Part shown: one piece after another, positions 10,835 through 19,731 of the stretch
How positions within the stretch are numbered: position 1 is the first letter of the stretch
Layout of the letters: each line of letters starts with the position of its first letter
NCBI GenBank assembly: GCA_028673005.1
Contig: CM054120.1
Coordinates: 73,891,533-73,955,532, forward strand
DNA length: 64,000 bases
Reading direction: 5' to 3'
Source of the DNA: Tanypteryx hageni
Taxonomy: Eukaryota > Arthropoda > Insecta > Odonata > Petaluridae
Translations under genes and position numbers: made by a program
The notes under the pieces: generated by a model
What the model was told of the DNA's origin: nothing
The model's input: only the letters and a program-made list of their open reading frames with translations
The model's database searches: none

Positions 10835-11216
10835 TAGGGCCTATTTAATGGGATCCTATTTAATAGCCTTAGGAATAAATTTATATATGTTGTTTGAAAT
10901 AGTATATTTTAAATTTTTTTACTATTTCTGTCATTACAAGTAAAAATATGTTTCAGTTTTATCAATTAAAATTTTCAAAATTTGTAATTTACATTTTTTA
11001 TATTATATTGGAATTGTTTAATTATTATCTTTTACTAACCTACAAATAAATATTTAATTTAGGAATATTACATATGCGTATATGGGGGTCCACATACGTA
11101 AAGATAGGACTCAGGGGGTCCACAAGCAAAAAAAGGTTGGGAACCCTTGCTGTAGATGTTTCTCTTATTCCTCGGAGAGGGGACGCTCCTTGGGGCATTC
11201 ACCGGTTAGACCCTAA

Positions 11217-11390
11217 GCATGCCGATCTCTTGGTCTTCTTCTCAGCTTGGTCTTACTCGCCGGTGATGTGCAAGTGAACCCCAGTCCCAATAAAAGTGAT
11301 CATTTAAGTATTTATTTAAAGAATGTCAGGAGCTTAAAAAACAAATTAAACACTAGAAGCCAGAAGTCTACTTCATCTGCAACAAGGTGA
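11217..11390 (+). pseudogene. LINE-A fragment: start of an ORF2 (endonuclease region), U1
   Basis: In this frame the sequence encodes a Leu-rich stretch followed by Leu-Ala-Gly-Asp-Val-Gln-Val-Asn-Pro and then Asn-Val-Arg-Ser-Leu-Lys-Asn-Lys-Leu. This is the signature at the beginning of ORF2 in CR1/Jockey-group non-LTR retrotransposons, just before and into the apurinic endonuclease. The Asn of Asn-Val-Arg is the first catalytic position. The frame ends at TGA (11388-11390). No reverse transcriptase follows. The fragment lies between the hAT target site and the P C-terminus, where the P catalytic core should be. The 160 bp after it show a short open stretch I cannot assign. Confidence 0.7.
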
Positions 11391-11552
11391 GAAAGCCGGA
11401 CAAGGTCATAAAGTTGCAGCGAGAAGGCTTTTATGCGCTTCGCAAAATGCGGATTACTCCAGAAAATTCAATTGTCATTTCCGATTAAATTATAAGTTCG
11501 TTGATCAAAAACACGGAAAATTCAATTCATCTACATTTGTAATAAAGGAGAA

Positions 11553-12427
11553 TTGTTTTGCCCCCGTTCCCAGAAGGGGTTGCTACAAACTATTAGGGGG
11601 GTTATGTTGTTATGGGATATTTTGAAAAAATTAGGTTTTAAGTATCTGCAGTTGAGGTCACTTAATCAGGATACACTGGAATACCTGTTTGGGTGGATCA
11701 GATTCAACTGTGGGTCAAACAGAAATCCCACAGTAACACAATTTGTAGCTGCATTGAAGACTTGCCAAATTCAGGGTTTAATTAGCAAGGATTTGAAAGG
11801 TTCAAATTGTGAAGGTGAGGACAGTGAATCTTTGCTTAACAACATGCCAGAGTTCATATGTTCACAACCTGACATTTCTGTAAATAGTAATACTTTAGGT
11901 TTAGATAAAGATTTAGAATTAGATTTAGATGTAGATTTAATTGTAGAAAATGTAGAAAAAACTGTTTTTCATTGGCCTATGTGACAGGTTACATAGGCAG
12001 GAAAATCCTCCACCGTGGCAATTGCAGCAACTGTCGAGCTATGCTCACCACAGATTCACGATAAGATTACCACCATGCAGGTATTGCTTTCAAGGAGTAT
12101 AGAGACAGGCCTGGCCTACTGTATCCAAGTGAAAACTTCATACAGTTCGTTGGGTCTGCTGCTAATTCTGTCAAGACAGTACTCTGCGAGGTGGCTCATT
12201 TAGGGTGAGTGAAACAAAGAGTTGTTGCAGCCATAAAGAGGGATATCAACCATGATTGGCTCAAGGATGGTTGTTCAGAACACCACATAAGTGTTTCTGA
12301 TGCCATCTTAAATTTAATGTGTAAGATTTGTTTTAAGTGGTGGGCGAAGGAAATTAATAGGGGCACATCTCAAAGATATGATAAGGTGGCGTGGAAACAG
12401 AAACTGAAGATACTGCCCCACAAATAG
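11553..12427 (+). pseudogene. P-element-type transposase C-terminus, U1
   Basis: The first frame (11553-11984) has Ile-Arg-Gly-X3-Leu-Trp and then Ser-Leu-Asn-Gln-Asp-X2-Glu-X-Leu-Phe-Gly (residues 36-47) and Gly-Ser-Asn-Arg-Asn-Pro-Thr, the conserved end of the P/THAP9 catalytic region, followed by an Asp/Leu repeat. A frameshift near 11965 moves homology to another frame with Ala-Tyr-X-Thr-Gly-Tyr-Ile-X-Arg-Lys and a Cys-X2-Cys pair, the usual next block. That frame has an in-frame TAA (12062-12064), continues to His-Leu-Gly, has a TGA (12206-12208), then the terminal helical part with Trp-Trp-X-Lys to the stop at 12427. U2 and U5 read TCA in place of this TGA. The catalytic core that should precede it is missing. 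Confidence 0.85.
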
Positions 12428-13849
12428 GAGTGCCATATATCCACAGAGCATCTCACCTTTGTACATTTATGTAAATATTTGTCTTTCTCCATATACGAAG
12501 TTTATTACTGTAATCACTTAACACTCCTTTTTATTTTCTTAATTGTTGGAGCTTCAGGGCTATATCCAATAACAGAAGGCAACAGCTTGTGTTTATTTCT
12601 GTTTTTGTAAAGTCTTTAAATATTTCTTGCACTTCCTTAAAATATTTATTATCATTTAACCTATTTGGAATTATTACAGGTATGGAGAAAGTCATGTGGT
12701 GGCCACATCAGATTTTTTTACAATGATTCATACATAAATTTATGACATGTCTTGTCACTATCATCTACTGATGATGAGAGCTTCATTCTTGAAATGTACA
12801 TTTAGAATTAGAATACTAGCCTGATAAAATTTTTTTTTAGAGATGTGTGGTTGAGTTTGGGTGTGTGTGTTTCTGAATTTAGTCTGTTTGGTCTCTGTTG
12901 TTGTCGTGAGATGCATAAACCATCAGACATTTGTTTGAGATATCAAGTCCCTGGCATGAGACAATTTTTCCATAAACTTGATATATGTTGCCTTTGAGTA
13001 TGAGTGCATGTGTTTGAATTTAGTCTGTTTTGCTCACTGTCATTGTCATGAGATACATAAACCAGATGTTTTTGAGATATCAAGTCCCAGGCATAAAAAA
13101 ATTTATTCTCTCAACTTGATAAAAATGTAATGTTTTACCTCAAAAAATTTTTGAGGTTCATATGGTTTAAGAGTTTGTTGTAAATTCTCAATTTTTCTCC
13201 TTAGTCTCCTTTCATATAACAACATGACTTGTTTTTCCATACAAGAATGTTTCATTTCCTTTGCTAAGTGTACCTAAAACATGTTGTTTCTCTTAATACC
13301 TGTTTGTATGACCTTAACTGTTATTCATGTGCAATTTGTTAGTGTATTTCATCAGGAACAGATTGAAACAGGTGCCAGCAATGTAGTAGCATTGGGACTC
13401 TGATATATAGAGGTCCCCAAATTTCAGATTATTTAAAATTTATTCTTGAATTTTGTCAAAAAAAGGACCCCTATTTTTCCTGGAATAGATTCCCAAAATG
13501 TTTCGATCTAGTCTGATATTTCATGATTTACTTCTAAATGACTGTATACAACTATGTAAATGGTATATATTTTATACCAAATATCTTTACATCACATTTG
13601 GACATTTCCATTAATTTTTTATGTAAAGGTTGTTTTAAATTTGCGTATTTCTTAATCTTTTTTTTTCTGCATTTGTTATAATTGCTGTCACATGCATATT
13701 ATATTCTATTATATGCTTTGTCTATCACAACCCTCATTGTACTCAGTGTGTACAACATATTCTAATAAATTCAGATTAATTATACAATTCTATATTCTTT
13801 TAATGCCTTCTGTTGGCTATTTTGTTGTTAATATTATTTAATCTATGTT
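12428..13849 (+). other. AT-rich spacer 1 after the P C-terminus, U1
   Basis: No coding or RNA gene is recognisable in about 1.4 kb of AT-rich DNA. It could include the P element 3' untranslated region and 3' end, but I could not locate a terminal inverted repeat. It contains the 143-bp duplication (separate entry), a 19-bp palindrome at 13138-13156 (cctcaaaaa, one base, tttttgagg), and a second small palindrome around 13561-13578 (ggtata ... tatacc). Confidence 0.6.
12853..13122 (+). repeat. Diverged tandem duplication, period about 143 bp, U1
   Basis: Two adjacent segments (about 12853-12985 and 12996-13122) share the same order of words: gaatttagtctgttt, then tcatgagat or tcgtgagat, cataaacca, gagatatcaagtccc, ggcat, and finally aacttgat. 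They differ by many substitutions and small indels, so the duplication is much older than the array. The same pair occurs at 4041-4310, 23396-23665, 32240-32509, 42832-43101 and 53778-54047. Confidence 0.8.
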
Positions 13850-14369
13850 TTATTCTAAATTATTTATTCTGTGTATGTATAACACTCGACTAGTCCAACA
13901 ATAGTCATTGCAATGGCAACATTCTCGTAATGAGAGATAAAAACACCAGTATTTACGTGAACTTCGAAGAAATACGATCGATAAGCCAAATTCGAAGATA
14001 AAAATTGGATCTAGAAAGTCGGAAATACCACGAAGGGCATGGGGAAGATTTTTCACGTGACGTCTTGACCTAGTTCCACTTTTCGCCATTGGCAGAGTGG
14101 AGCGCTCTGAAAGGAAAACTTCGGCTTAGATTTTAAACATTGAGTTACCGGTCTTTCAGTTAGGGGACTAGTCTTTGGCTTGGAATGTGACAGAGCTAAC
14201 TAGAGTAGACAGTTCATCATTGTCTGAGGTGCCAATGCCTAGTTTAAGGAGCTTCCGAAATAGGAAGAGAGAGAGACAGTCGAACATCGAAAAACAGCAG
14301 TGCACAGAAATGGCAGCAAAAAAAGAAGAGGAGATTAAGAAGGTAGAGTTGATGTTAAATATCATTTAA
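13850..14369. other. Block of unknown origin with divergent short ORFs, U1
   Basis: This block has higher GC than its flanks. On the minus strand an ATG in good context (ccaATGGCG, at 14089) opens a 79-codon frame to 13850; its first half is basic and its later part hydrophobic with a Cys-rich stretch. On the plus strand a 65-codon frame (about 14172-14369, no ATG) ends in a Lys/Glu-rich helix. Between the outer ends lies CACGTGACGTC (14054-14064), which joins an E-box-type and a CRE-type core. A pyrimidine-AG (ggtctttcag) precedes the plus frame. I recognise neither product. It could be a captured promoter with first exons, or unrelated TE sequence. Confidence 0.4.
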
Positions 14370-15974
14370 GATTACATTTCAAGGATATAATAAGTGCATG
14401 AAATATTGCTTTAGTTATTAGCGTAACAAGAATTATAGAACATCATTGCTAGGGACGTATGCCCACTTCATTTTCTACTGATTTAAGTTAAAATCAAACG
14501 TTTTTTTTCAAATTCATTATTCATTTTGTTCCAATATTTCTAATGAACATGTTTAGACTTTTTAACCATATTTATTTATTGTATTCAAATAATAAATATT
14601 AAATATTTTGTAAAATGAAAAATTTGTGCTCCTATTTGTTTGCCCTTTTAGGCACCATTGATTCAAGTAAAAGTTTTACAAAATCAATTTATTGAAAGAC
14701 AATTGAAGGGCTCCCTTGAATATTGTTGTAAGTGCCACCTATTTAATATTTGGGAAAACAAGAAATACTCAAACATCAATTTTGAATATTTTTTATTTAA
14801 AGATTGTTGATGAACTTAACTTCAATACATTGTTAAATCTACATACAATGAGATGTCCAAAATAGCCATCAAGCTGTTTCTATTAATAAAATATAGTTGC
14901 CAAAATGTTGTGGAGCTAACATGCAGGCTAAAATAGAAGTATTTCAACTGACACTTTCATTTGGTTTAGAAGCGATAGAATTTTTAACTGTGGATAAAGT
15001 GACAAAAGAACAAGTATTTGGGGATCATACCAGGAAGGCCTGTAAGATCCATTATTTTCATCACTTTTGTTAGCTCCAGAAAAGAATGTGTTCTACAGAG
15101 GCAATTCATTTTTCTAAATAATTAATATCGCTGTTAAACTTTGACCCAATTTTGCTTAGTACTTCAATTCTATTATTTACTTGTTTAGGTTTGCTACATG
15201 TAACATCCCATACAATTGAATATTTTTCATAAAATTCAATTATTTTCATTGTATTTGCTTTTATCAACTCCGTAAATACAGATATGCAGATAGGAAAATT
15301 TATTTACAACCTTCACAGTATATTTAGTATACTCCTGTTTACTACATTTCGTGATATAAAAATATTTTTTACTAGTTTCATTTCCTTCTTAATTTTATAA
15401 ATCGTCTTTACTTAAAGCTGTATAATACCACATTTGTTAGTATTCATATGCTTAAATTTACTAACGCCTACTTTTAGAAAAATTTATTTTGGTTAATCTT
15501 TACTATATAATATCATTTTCTTCTTGTAGATGTAAATTTTAGTGTTAATAGAAAGCCAAGGTTTACTATTTGAGTAGTTTCAGCACTCTCCTTTCTCTTC
15601 CTTTTAGCCTAGTTGACCTTGACTTATAGCGTGCACGTTGAAAAACCCTAAGTTTTTTGTCTCCCGTCAAGTAAGACCACTACTGCGTGACTAGCATTGC
15701 TTAGGACTTGGCGATAGCCAAATTCTTTCTCTTCTTTATTTATTCAAAGTCAACGTTTATCTTACCTTAGACCAAGTAAACTATTCCACATTCGCCACAT
15801 AGAACGACCCGATTAGCTTTTTTTATATAAAGAGTAACTTTTTAATCCTAGCCCTTCTGTTTCCTTTTTAATCCTCAAGTACGCACACTAAGTAAATTCT
15901 ATTAACTTAGTTAGGTATGGCTTCCCATAGGTCTTCTGTTGCTATTTTCAAAAGCTCTGTTGAATGTGAGCTGA
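14370..15974 (+). other. AT-rich spacer 2, U1 (long form)
   Basis: AT-rich DNA without a recognisable gene. The part to 15237 is present in all complete units; the part from 15238 onward, together with the LINE-B ORF1 block, is absent from S units. Only short stop-rich frames are seen. The last 70 bp may already be LINE-B 5' sequence. Confidence 0.6.
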
Positions 15975-16707
15975 TCCAAGCATGCATCACAGAATTCTGA
16001 GGTTAGGGAGTTGGATGCTGCTCCGAAGGGGGGTGAAGATGCGGGGACCTCCGAGTCGCCTTGCCGTACCAAGGTAGTACCTCGAGTTAGCTCGAGAGCG
16101 AAGGCTGGCTGGGTCGTCGAAGATGGAGTCATACGGGACACTAACCCGGAAAGGGTGGCTTCATCTTCCGAGCCCGACGGGCTAAAGGTGGCTAACAAAG
16201 TTCGCGGGAGAGTGCGGCGGCCATGGCAGGGAGATGAGAAGGCGGAAACTGACTCTATCCACATCAAAATCAGATTCAAAGCGCTATCTGAGGATGATAT
16301 GACGAATTCTGTGGCCGCATCCACTCCCCCCTACTCGAGGAATGACGCACCTAGGGGAGGTCGGGTTGGGAGGGGGGGAATCTCAGTGATAGGAATCACA
16401 AACGTCCTACGTATAGTGGCACCGTTGAGTAAAAGGGCCCTTCAGGAGGGAGATGAACGGGTGTTTTCCTGGTGTATTCCAGGCGGATCAGTGCAACAGG
16501 TGATGTAGGCGGTTTGGGTAGCGGCAAGTGGCACGGAATGCTCCAAGCTGCGTATAGTGGTGCATGTAGGCACCAAATGATGCAGAGGATTGTGGTTCTG
16601 AGGAGATATTGGAATCCTTCGGGGATCTGTGCTCTGTGCCGTGGTTCGAAAGTTTGAAGCCGAGGGATCGGCTTGAATCGGAGACTGGAAGTTTTGCGAG
16701 AGCATGA
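15975..16707 (+). pseudogene. LINE-B ORF1 with SGNH-esterase-like domain, U1
   Basis: This is the ORF1 of a CR1/L2-group LINE. After a charged, Pro/Gly-rich N-terminal part come Ile-Ser-Val-Ile-Gly (first esterase block), Ile-Pro-Gly-Gly-Ser (second) and Val-Val-His-Val-Gly-Thr (start of the third). One extra A in the AAA run at 16575-16577 shifts the frame; without it the reading continues into Asn-Asp, the remainder of the expected Gly-Thr-Asn-Asp block, and on to a TGA at 16705-16707. The Ser of the first block (usual Gly-Asp-Ser) is not conserved. U1 alone also has a premature TAG (16506-16508) from CAG. Such esterase-bearing ORF1 proteins are typical of CR1/L2-type elements. The frame begins after TGA at 15972-15974 and has no ATG near its start, so it is 5'-incomplete. 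Confidence 0.75.
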
Positions 16708-16856
16708 GTGGATTTTGTGAAACTGGGGTGGGTTCATGAATCATGTAAGGTGCCTCTGAACCGATCCGGAGTTCACTATACTTCCATGGCAGCCCAGAAA
16801 GTAGGTGGTAGAATCTAGGAGAATTGTAGAGCTTTTTTAAATTAGAGAGTAGGCCA

Positions 16857-17225
16857 GTGCGTAGGTCTATTTTGGGGTCATCAAATAACTGCACTAATTA
16901 TCAGAATAACTTTATTAACTCGATTTGTTGGTCAATGCCTAGGCCGACGTTAGGACTCAAGAGACTCGGCGCTAACAATAGCAATGATAACGCCGCTCTT
17001 AGAAGTCGCACCATCCATAACACAGAAAAAGTTCAGAAGCAGCCCCAGTATGACTCATTAACAATGTTAAATATAAACTGCCGTAATATCAGGAATAAGA
17101 CAAACAAATTTCAGAATTTATCAGCGGAAACTGAAGCAGATGTAGCGATAAGCACAGAGAGCTGGCTAACTTCGGATATACACAACCGAGAAATTGTCCC
17201 CTTAGGATATAATATTCACAGACGA
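16857..17225 (+). pseudogene. LINE-B ORF2 start (apurinic endonuclease N-terminus), U1
   Basis: This open frame ends with the start of a LINE apurinic endonuclease: Met-Leu-Asn-Ile-Asn-Cys-Arg-Asn-Ile-Arg-Asn-Lys (first catalytic Asn), then Thr-Glu-Ser-Trp-Leu (catalytic Glu) and Gly-Tyr-Asn-Ile-X-Arg-Arg-Asp-Arg. It stops abruptly where the GATA-type tail of LINE-C begins. The remaining endonuclease, reverse transcriptase and 3' end are missing. It belongs to the same insertion as ORF1 by order and orientation. S and L units differ here at 8 of 125 encoded residues, far more than elsewhere. Confidence 0.85.
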
Positions 17226-17628
17226 GATAGATAGATAAATGTCTTTATTTTGGTGAAATTTAGACCATAAGGTCCACTCTTACATTTAACCAAGAGCAGA
17301 ATATAACTCGCATTCAATCCATCTAGGACTGATATACATGGCATGGGAGAGGGAGGAAGTGGAAGTTTAATGGTCTTTGGGATGCCATGTCCTTCGTAAA
17401 TTTGAAACCTCCTTAGGAGCATGAACAGTTTCATGGGCAACTATCCAGCTATTTTGTGTCATGAAAATTTCCAAGCATACAAAATGAATCGTAATAATGT
17501 TAGCAACTTTCCTCTAAACCCATATCCTTAGCAAGACAAACCAGTATTGCCCTCAGAGTTATTCAGAGCGCTCCATGTTGTAGTTTGTACAAGACTTATG
17601 CGTGCAAGTATTTTAGATACGCTGTGAC
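17226..17628 (-). mobile_element. LINE-C: 3' end of a LINE on the minus strand, U1
   Basis: Read on the minus strand, the segment ends with AATAAA (plus-strand TTTATT at 17244-17249), then about ten bases and a TATC-repeat tail that meets the LINE-B endonuclease at 17226. This is the usual layout of a LINE 3' untranslated end with a simple-repeat tail. No reverse transcriptase is visible upstream, so the copy is 5'-truncated. The segment from 17441 to 17628 is missing in S units; I cannot say whether all of it belongs to this element. Confidence 0.65.

Positions 17629-17685
<57 letters not shown>
17629..17685. repeat. (TA)n microsatellite, left of the Penelope element, U1
   Basis: TA tract with two AAAT interruptions near its left end. 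Homologous tracts are at 37014-37040 (U3), 47608-47654 (U4) and 58554-58628 (U5), so its length varies strongly between units. S units lack it. Confidence 0.95.
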
Positions 17686-17686
<1 letters not shown>

Positions 17687-17905
17687 CAACTTACGGAAAA
17701 GGAAAGGTAAAATGAATATATGGATGTCAACAAGGTGTTGGGATGAGGAAACCCAGTGAGCACTCACCAATCAGACGACTTCAGGTTGGCGAGGCCCCGG
17801 GGATGTCGAAGCGACACACGTAAAATAACACAAAAACACAGAAACATCACAAACGTAAAGCTTTCGGAACTACTCCTTCTTCAGCTACAGAAAGAGAACT
17901 CATCA
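17686..17905 (-). mobile_element. Left Penelope terminal repeat (inverted orientation), U1
   Basis: The reverse complement of this segment aligns with the right terminal repeat at 18894-19080. It has, in the same order, the CTGAAGA core, a GTGTC-X-CTTCGAC box, a GGT-X-AGTG box, CTGGGTTTCC, CACCTTGTTG and a CCTTT-X-CTTTTCC end, and then (TA)n. The two repeats are diverged but homologous and point in opposite directions. Penelope-like elements are known to carry such pseudo-LTRs in direct or inverted arrangement. Confidence 0.7.
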
Positions 17906-17933
17906 TTTCCTCATCCCAACACCTTGTTGACAT

Positions 17934-17940
<7 letters not shown>
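17717..17940. repeat. 35-bp perfect inverted repeat around the left ribozyme-like motif, U1
   Basis: The arms at 17717-17751 and 17906-17940 are exact reverse complements, separated by 154 bp. The right arm is the tail of a second, plus-oriented terminal repeat that was cut to its last bases plus TA. The same pair exists in U3 (37072-37106 with 37261-37295); in U4 and U5 the right arm has one mismatch. S units have lost the left arm. Confidence 0.9.
17854..17884 (-). ncRNA. Hammerhead-ribozyme-like motif in the left terminal repeat, U1
   Basis: On the minus strand the sequence reads CTGAAGA (fits the CUGANGA core), then a short stem II (GGAG/TTCC with a small loop), then GAAA and AGCT-T. The self-complementary AGCT after GAA is like the minimal stem III seen in Penelope-encoded hammerheads, which act as dimers. 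Stem I pairing is poor in this copy, so activity is doubtful. Confidence 0.45.

Positions 17941-17965
<25 letters not shown>
17936..17965. repeat. (TA)n microsatellite, inner, U1
   Basis: Short pure TA tract between the truncated plus-oriented terminal-repeat tail and the Penelope coding fragment. Lengths in other units are 28 (U0), 28 (U2), 32 (U3), 24 (U4) and 24 bp (U5). Confidence 0.95.
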
Positions 17966-17967
<2 letters not shown>

Positions 17968-17986
17968 TCTTCTCAAACGTGGTTAA

Positions 17987-18715
17987 CCTCCAGTCTTGGT
18001 CTGTGAACAGATCCATAGGGCGATGACGCCTACCCACAATGGATCTCAACCTCACACACCCACTATTCCTGCATCTACCCCTCCACTCACTCTTACGACA
18101 ATCTTCCTTCCTGGTATCCACGAAGCTCTCAAAACAATCCTTCATGCTGCCCACCCTATTCTTACCTCTTCCTCCCATCAGTCCCTCTTTATCAACCTTT
18201 TTGCCAATCCTCCGCTCCTCTCCTTCCGCCGGCCCCAAAATTTGGGAAATATCTTGTGGAGGAAGGAACTTCCCACTTCTACCACGCTTCTTACAATAGG
18301 CTCCCACCTCTGCCGAAAACCTCGTTGCCTCACTTGCTCTATCCACCTACACTCATCTTCTTTCTCGAGTACCTCCACCAACATCACCTACCCCATCACC
18401 TCCAGAAGCAACTGCACCACCCGTAACGTCATTTACCTCCTTACCTGCACCCTTTGTCCCGCGTTTTACGTATGCCACAACAGCCATCCGTTAAACATCC
18501 GAATCAACGGTCACCAGAATAGCGTTTCTCTCAGATGCCCCCTCCCAGTTGCATTACACACCAATACCCACAATGTCCCCTTCAATAGTTGCTTCTATGT
18601 TAGGATTATTCGCGCTTTACCCTATGACACTCCTGCCCCCCTTCTCTGACAATGGGAACTAGCATATATGCATCTTCTCAACTCTTTCTCTCCGCCTGGC
18701 CTCAACCTCCGCTAA
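17987..18715 (+). pseudogene. Penelope-like element ORF, 3' part with GIY-YIG-like endonuclease, U1
   Basis: This is the C-terminal third of a Penelope retroelement protein. Visible blocks, in order: Pro-Pro-Leu-Leu-Ser-Phe-Arg-Arg-Pro-X-Asn-Leu, a Cys-X4-Cys-X2-Cys knuckle, then Asn-Val-Ile-Tyr-Leu-Leu-Thr-Cys-X2-Cys-X3-Tyr-Val (the GIY-YIG core), Arg-Ile-Asn-Gly-His, and a terminal Trp-Glu-Leu-Ala-Tyr block ending Gly-Leu-Asn-Leu-Arg. The Gly normally after Tyr-Val is Cys. An in-frame TGA (18647-18649) precedes the last block and the true family end is the TAA at 18713-18715. The reverse transcriptase domain is absent: the frame opens only at 17987 after a stop, so the element is 5'-truncated. 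Confidence 0.85.
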
Positions 18716-18893
18716 CCCTATTAGCCACCTTACAATGTCTCCTTGTTACATTGTAGTTATTCGCACTTTCCCTTATCACACTCCCTCTTTATTGGCTATC
18801 CACCCCTCCTACTCCCCACCTCCTCCAATCATCAAACTTCCCACATCACCCTGACATTCCCCTCCCAGTGTGTAACTTTCAGATACTCTTTAG
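18716..18893 (+). other. Penelope 3' untranslated segment, U1
   Basis: C/T-rich stretch between the Penelope stop codon and the right ribozyme-like motif. Open frames across it are low-complexity Leu/Pro/Ser readings with no family signature. Confidence 0.6.
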
Positions 18894-19080
18894 CTGAAGA
18901 AGGGCATAGGCCCGATAAGCTTGCATGTTTTTTTGTCTTTTTGTGTTTGTGTGTTTCAGGTGTCTCTTCGACGCCCCCAGCAGCCTGCCAGCTTGGTCCT
19001 TAACTTGGTAAGTGTCCGCTGGGTTTCCCTCAACACCTTGTTGCCACCCTCATCACTACCTTTTCTTTTCCATTATTTAA
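18894..19080 (+). mobile_element. Right Penelope terminal repeat with hammerhead-like motif, U1
   Basis: Starts with CTGAAGA, a clean 4-bp stem II (GGGC, loop ATAG, GCCC) and then GATA-AGCTT where an active hammerhead needs GAA before stem III; the T breaks the conserved core. After it come T/G-rich sequence, CTTCGAC, CTGGGTTTCC, CAACACCTTGTTG and CTTTTCC before the TA tract. It is the plus-oriented partner of the left repeat. Confidence 0.65.
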
Positions 19081-19096
19081 TATATATATATATATA
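19081..19096. repeat. (TA)n microsatellite, right, U1/U2 boundary
   Basis: Only 16 bp here, the shortest of this set; other boundaries have 42 to 95 bp. It separates the Penelope terminal repeat from the THAP start of the next unit by 24 bp. Confidence 0.95.
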
Positions 19097-19120
19097 ACTA
19101 GACTGTTAATATATAACGCC

Positions 19121-19731
19121 ATGAATATTTGTCTAGCTATCGGATGTGAAAACATGATGGGAACCTCAAAAAAACCGGGGATTAGTTATCATAGGTTTCC
19201 TAGAAACAACTATCGGAGAAAGTTATGGGAACCAGCTGCAAGGGGGAATAATTGGGTAGCACCAGCACCTGCTCTTCTCTGCTCTGCTAATTTTGAGGAA
19301 AGTGACTTTGATAAATCCGGGAAAATTGTGAGGCTAAACAGAGGTGTAGTGCCTTCAATCTTTAATAAAATGGAAGAAAGTGAAACTATGGATGGATTAT
19401 CATCAACAATGGAAAGTATTGACATTGATGACAATTCCAATTCAAATTTTTGTGTCAATGATGGTTCCATTCATGAAGGCTCCATTAATGAAGGCTCCAT
19501 GAATGAGGCTCAGTCAATAATGACTACTCCAGAGATTCTTTCTCAGATAATGGAATGCCTCTTACTACAAAAGTTGCTCATGCTATGAAAAAAATATCAC
19601 AGAACTGTAACATGAAATTCAAGGAAACTTTGATCCTGAAACAAGTAACAGAGAAAGGAGAAAGCATTCTAGAAAAATTTACACAGGGGGTGAAAGAAGT
19701 TTTACGTTCCCGTCTTCCTCTTCCTGTAGAT
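19121..19731 (+). pseudogene. P-type transposase N-terminus with THAP domain, U2
   Basis: Codon 57 (19289-19291) is AAT, Asn, in place of the zinc-binding His. The third 15-bp repeat has Met instead of Ile, shared only with U4. Confidence 0.85.

Larger units (their letters stand above)
9188..11149 (+). mobile_element. hAT transposon (ZBED5-like), internally deleted, 1962 bp, U1
   Basis: The ends are defined by an exact 8-bp target duplication, ctgtagat, at 9180-9187 and 11150-11157, the size expected for hAT elements. The left end is CAGCATTTCCCAACC and the reverse complement of the right end is CAAGGGTTCCCAACC, matching at 11 of 15 positions. Both ends carry several direct copies of GGGGTCCA-type motifs, plus a perfect palindrome (9203-9220) near the left end; in hAT elements such subterminal repeats are transposase binding sites. 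A gtca-rich run lies in the 5' leader. The element sits inside the P transposase fragment, so it inserted after the P element. It has exactly the same length in all seven units. Confidence 0.93.
8577..19120 (+). repeat. Array unit U1 (L type, complete, 10544 bp)
   Basis: First complete unit, used as the reference for the annotation. It holds all modules: P N-terminus, hAT, LINE-A, P C-terminus, AT-rich spacers, unknown block, LINE-B with ORF1, minus-strand LINE-C and a Penelope-like element with both inverted terminal repeats. Phase is arbitrary; I used the THAP start codon because it is unambiguous in every copy. U1 shares the THAP codon 57 TAT and the hAT Lys-to-Arg variant only with U3. 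Confidence 0.95.

Noticed and set aside
15911..16894. Minus-strand ORFs of 113-150 codons opposite LINE-B
   Set aside because: They are shadows of the ORF1 esterase frame and of the LINE-B region; the plus strand carries the ordered family motifs.
17226..17628. LINE-B and LINE-C as one insertion with a 5' inversion (twin priming)
   Set aside because: Twin priming leaves the 3' tail at an outer end. Here the TATC tail lies inside, against the LINE-B endonuclease, so two events are more likely.
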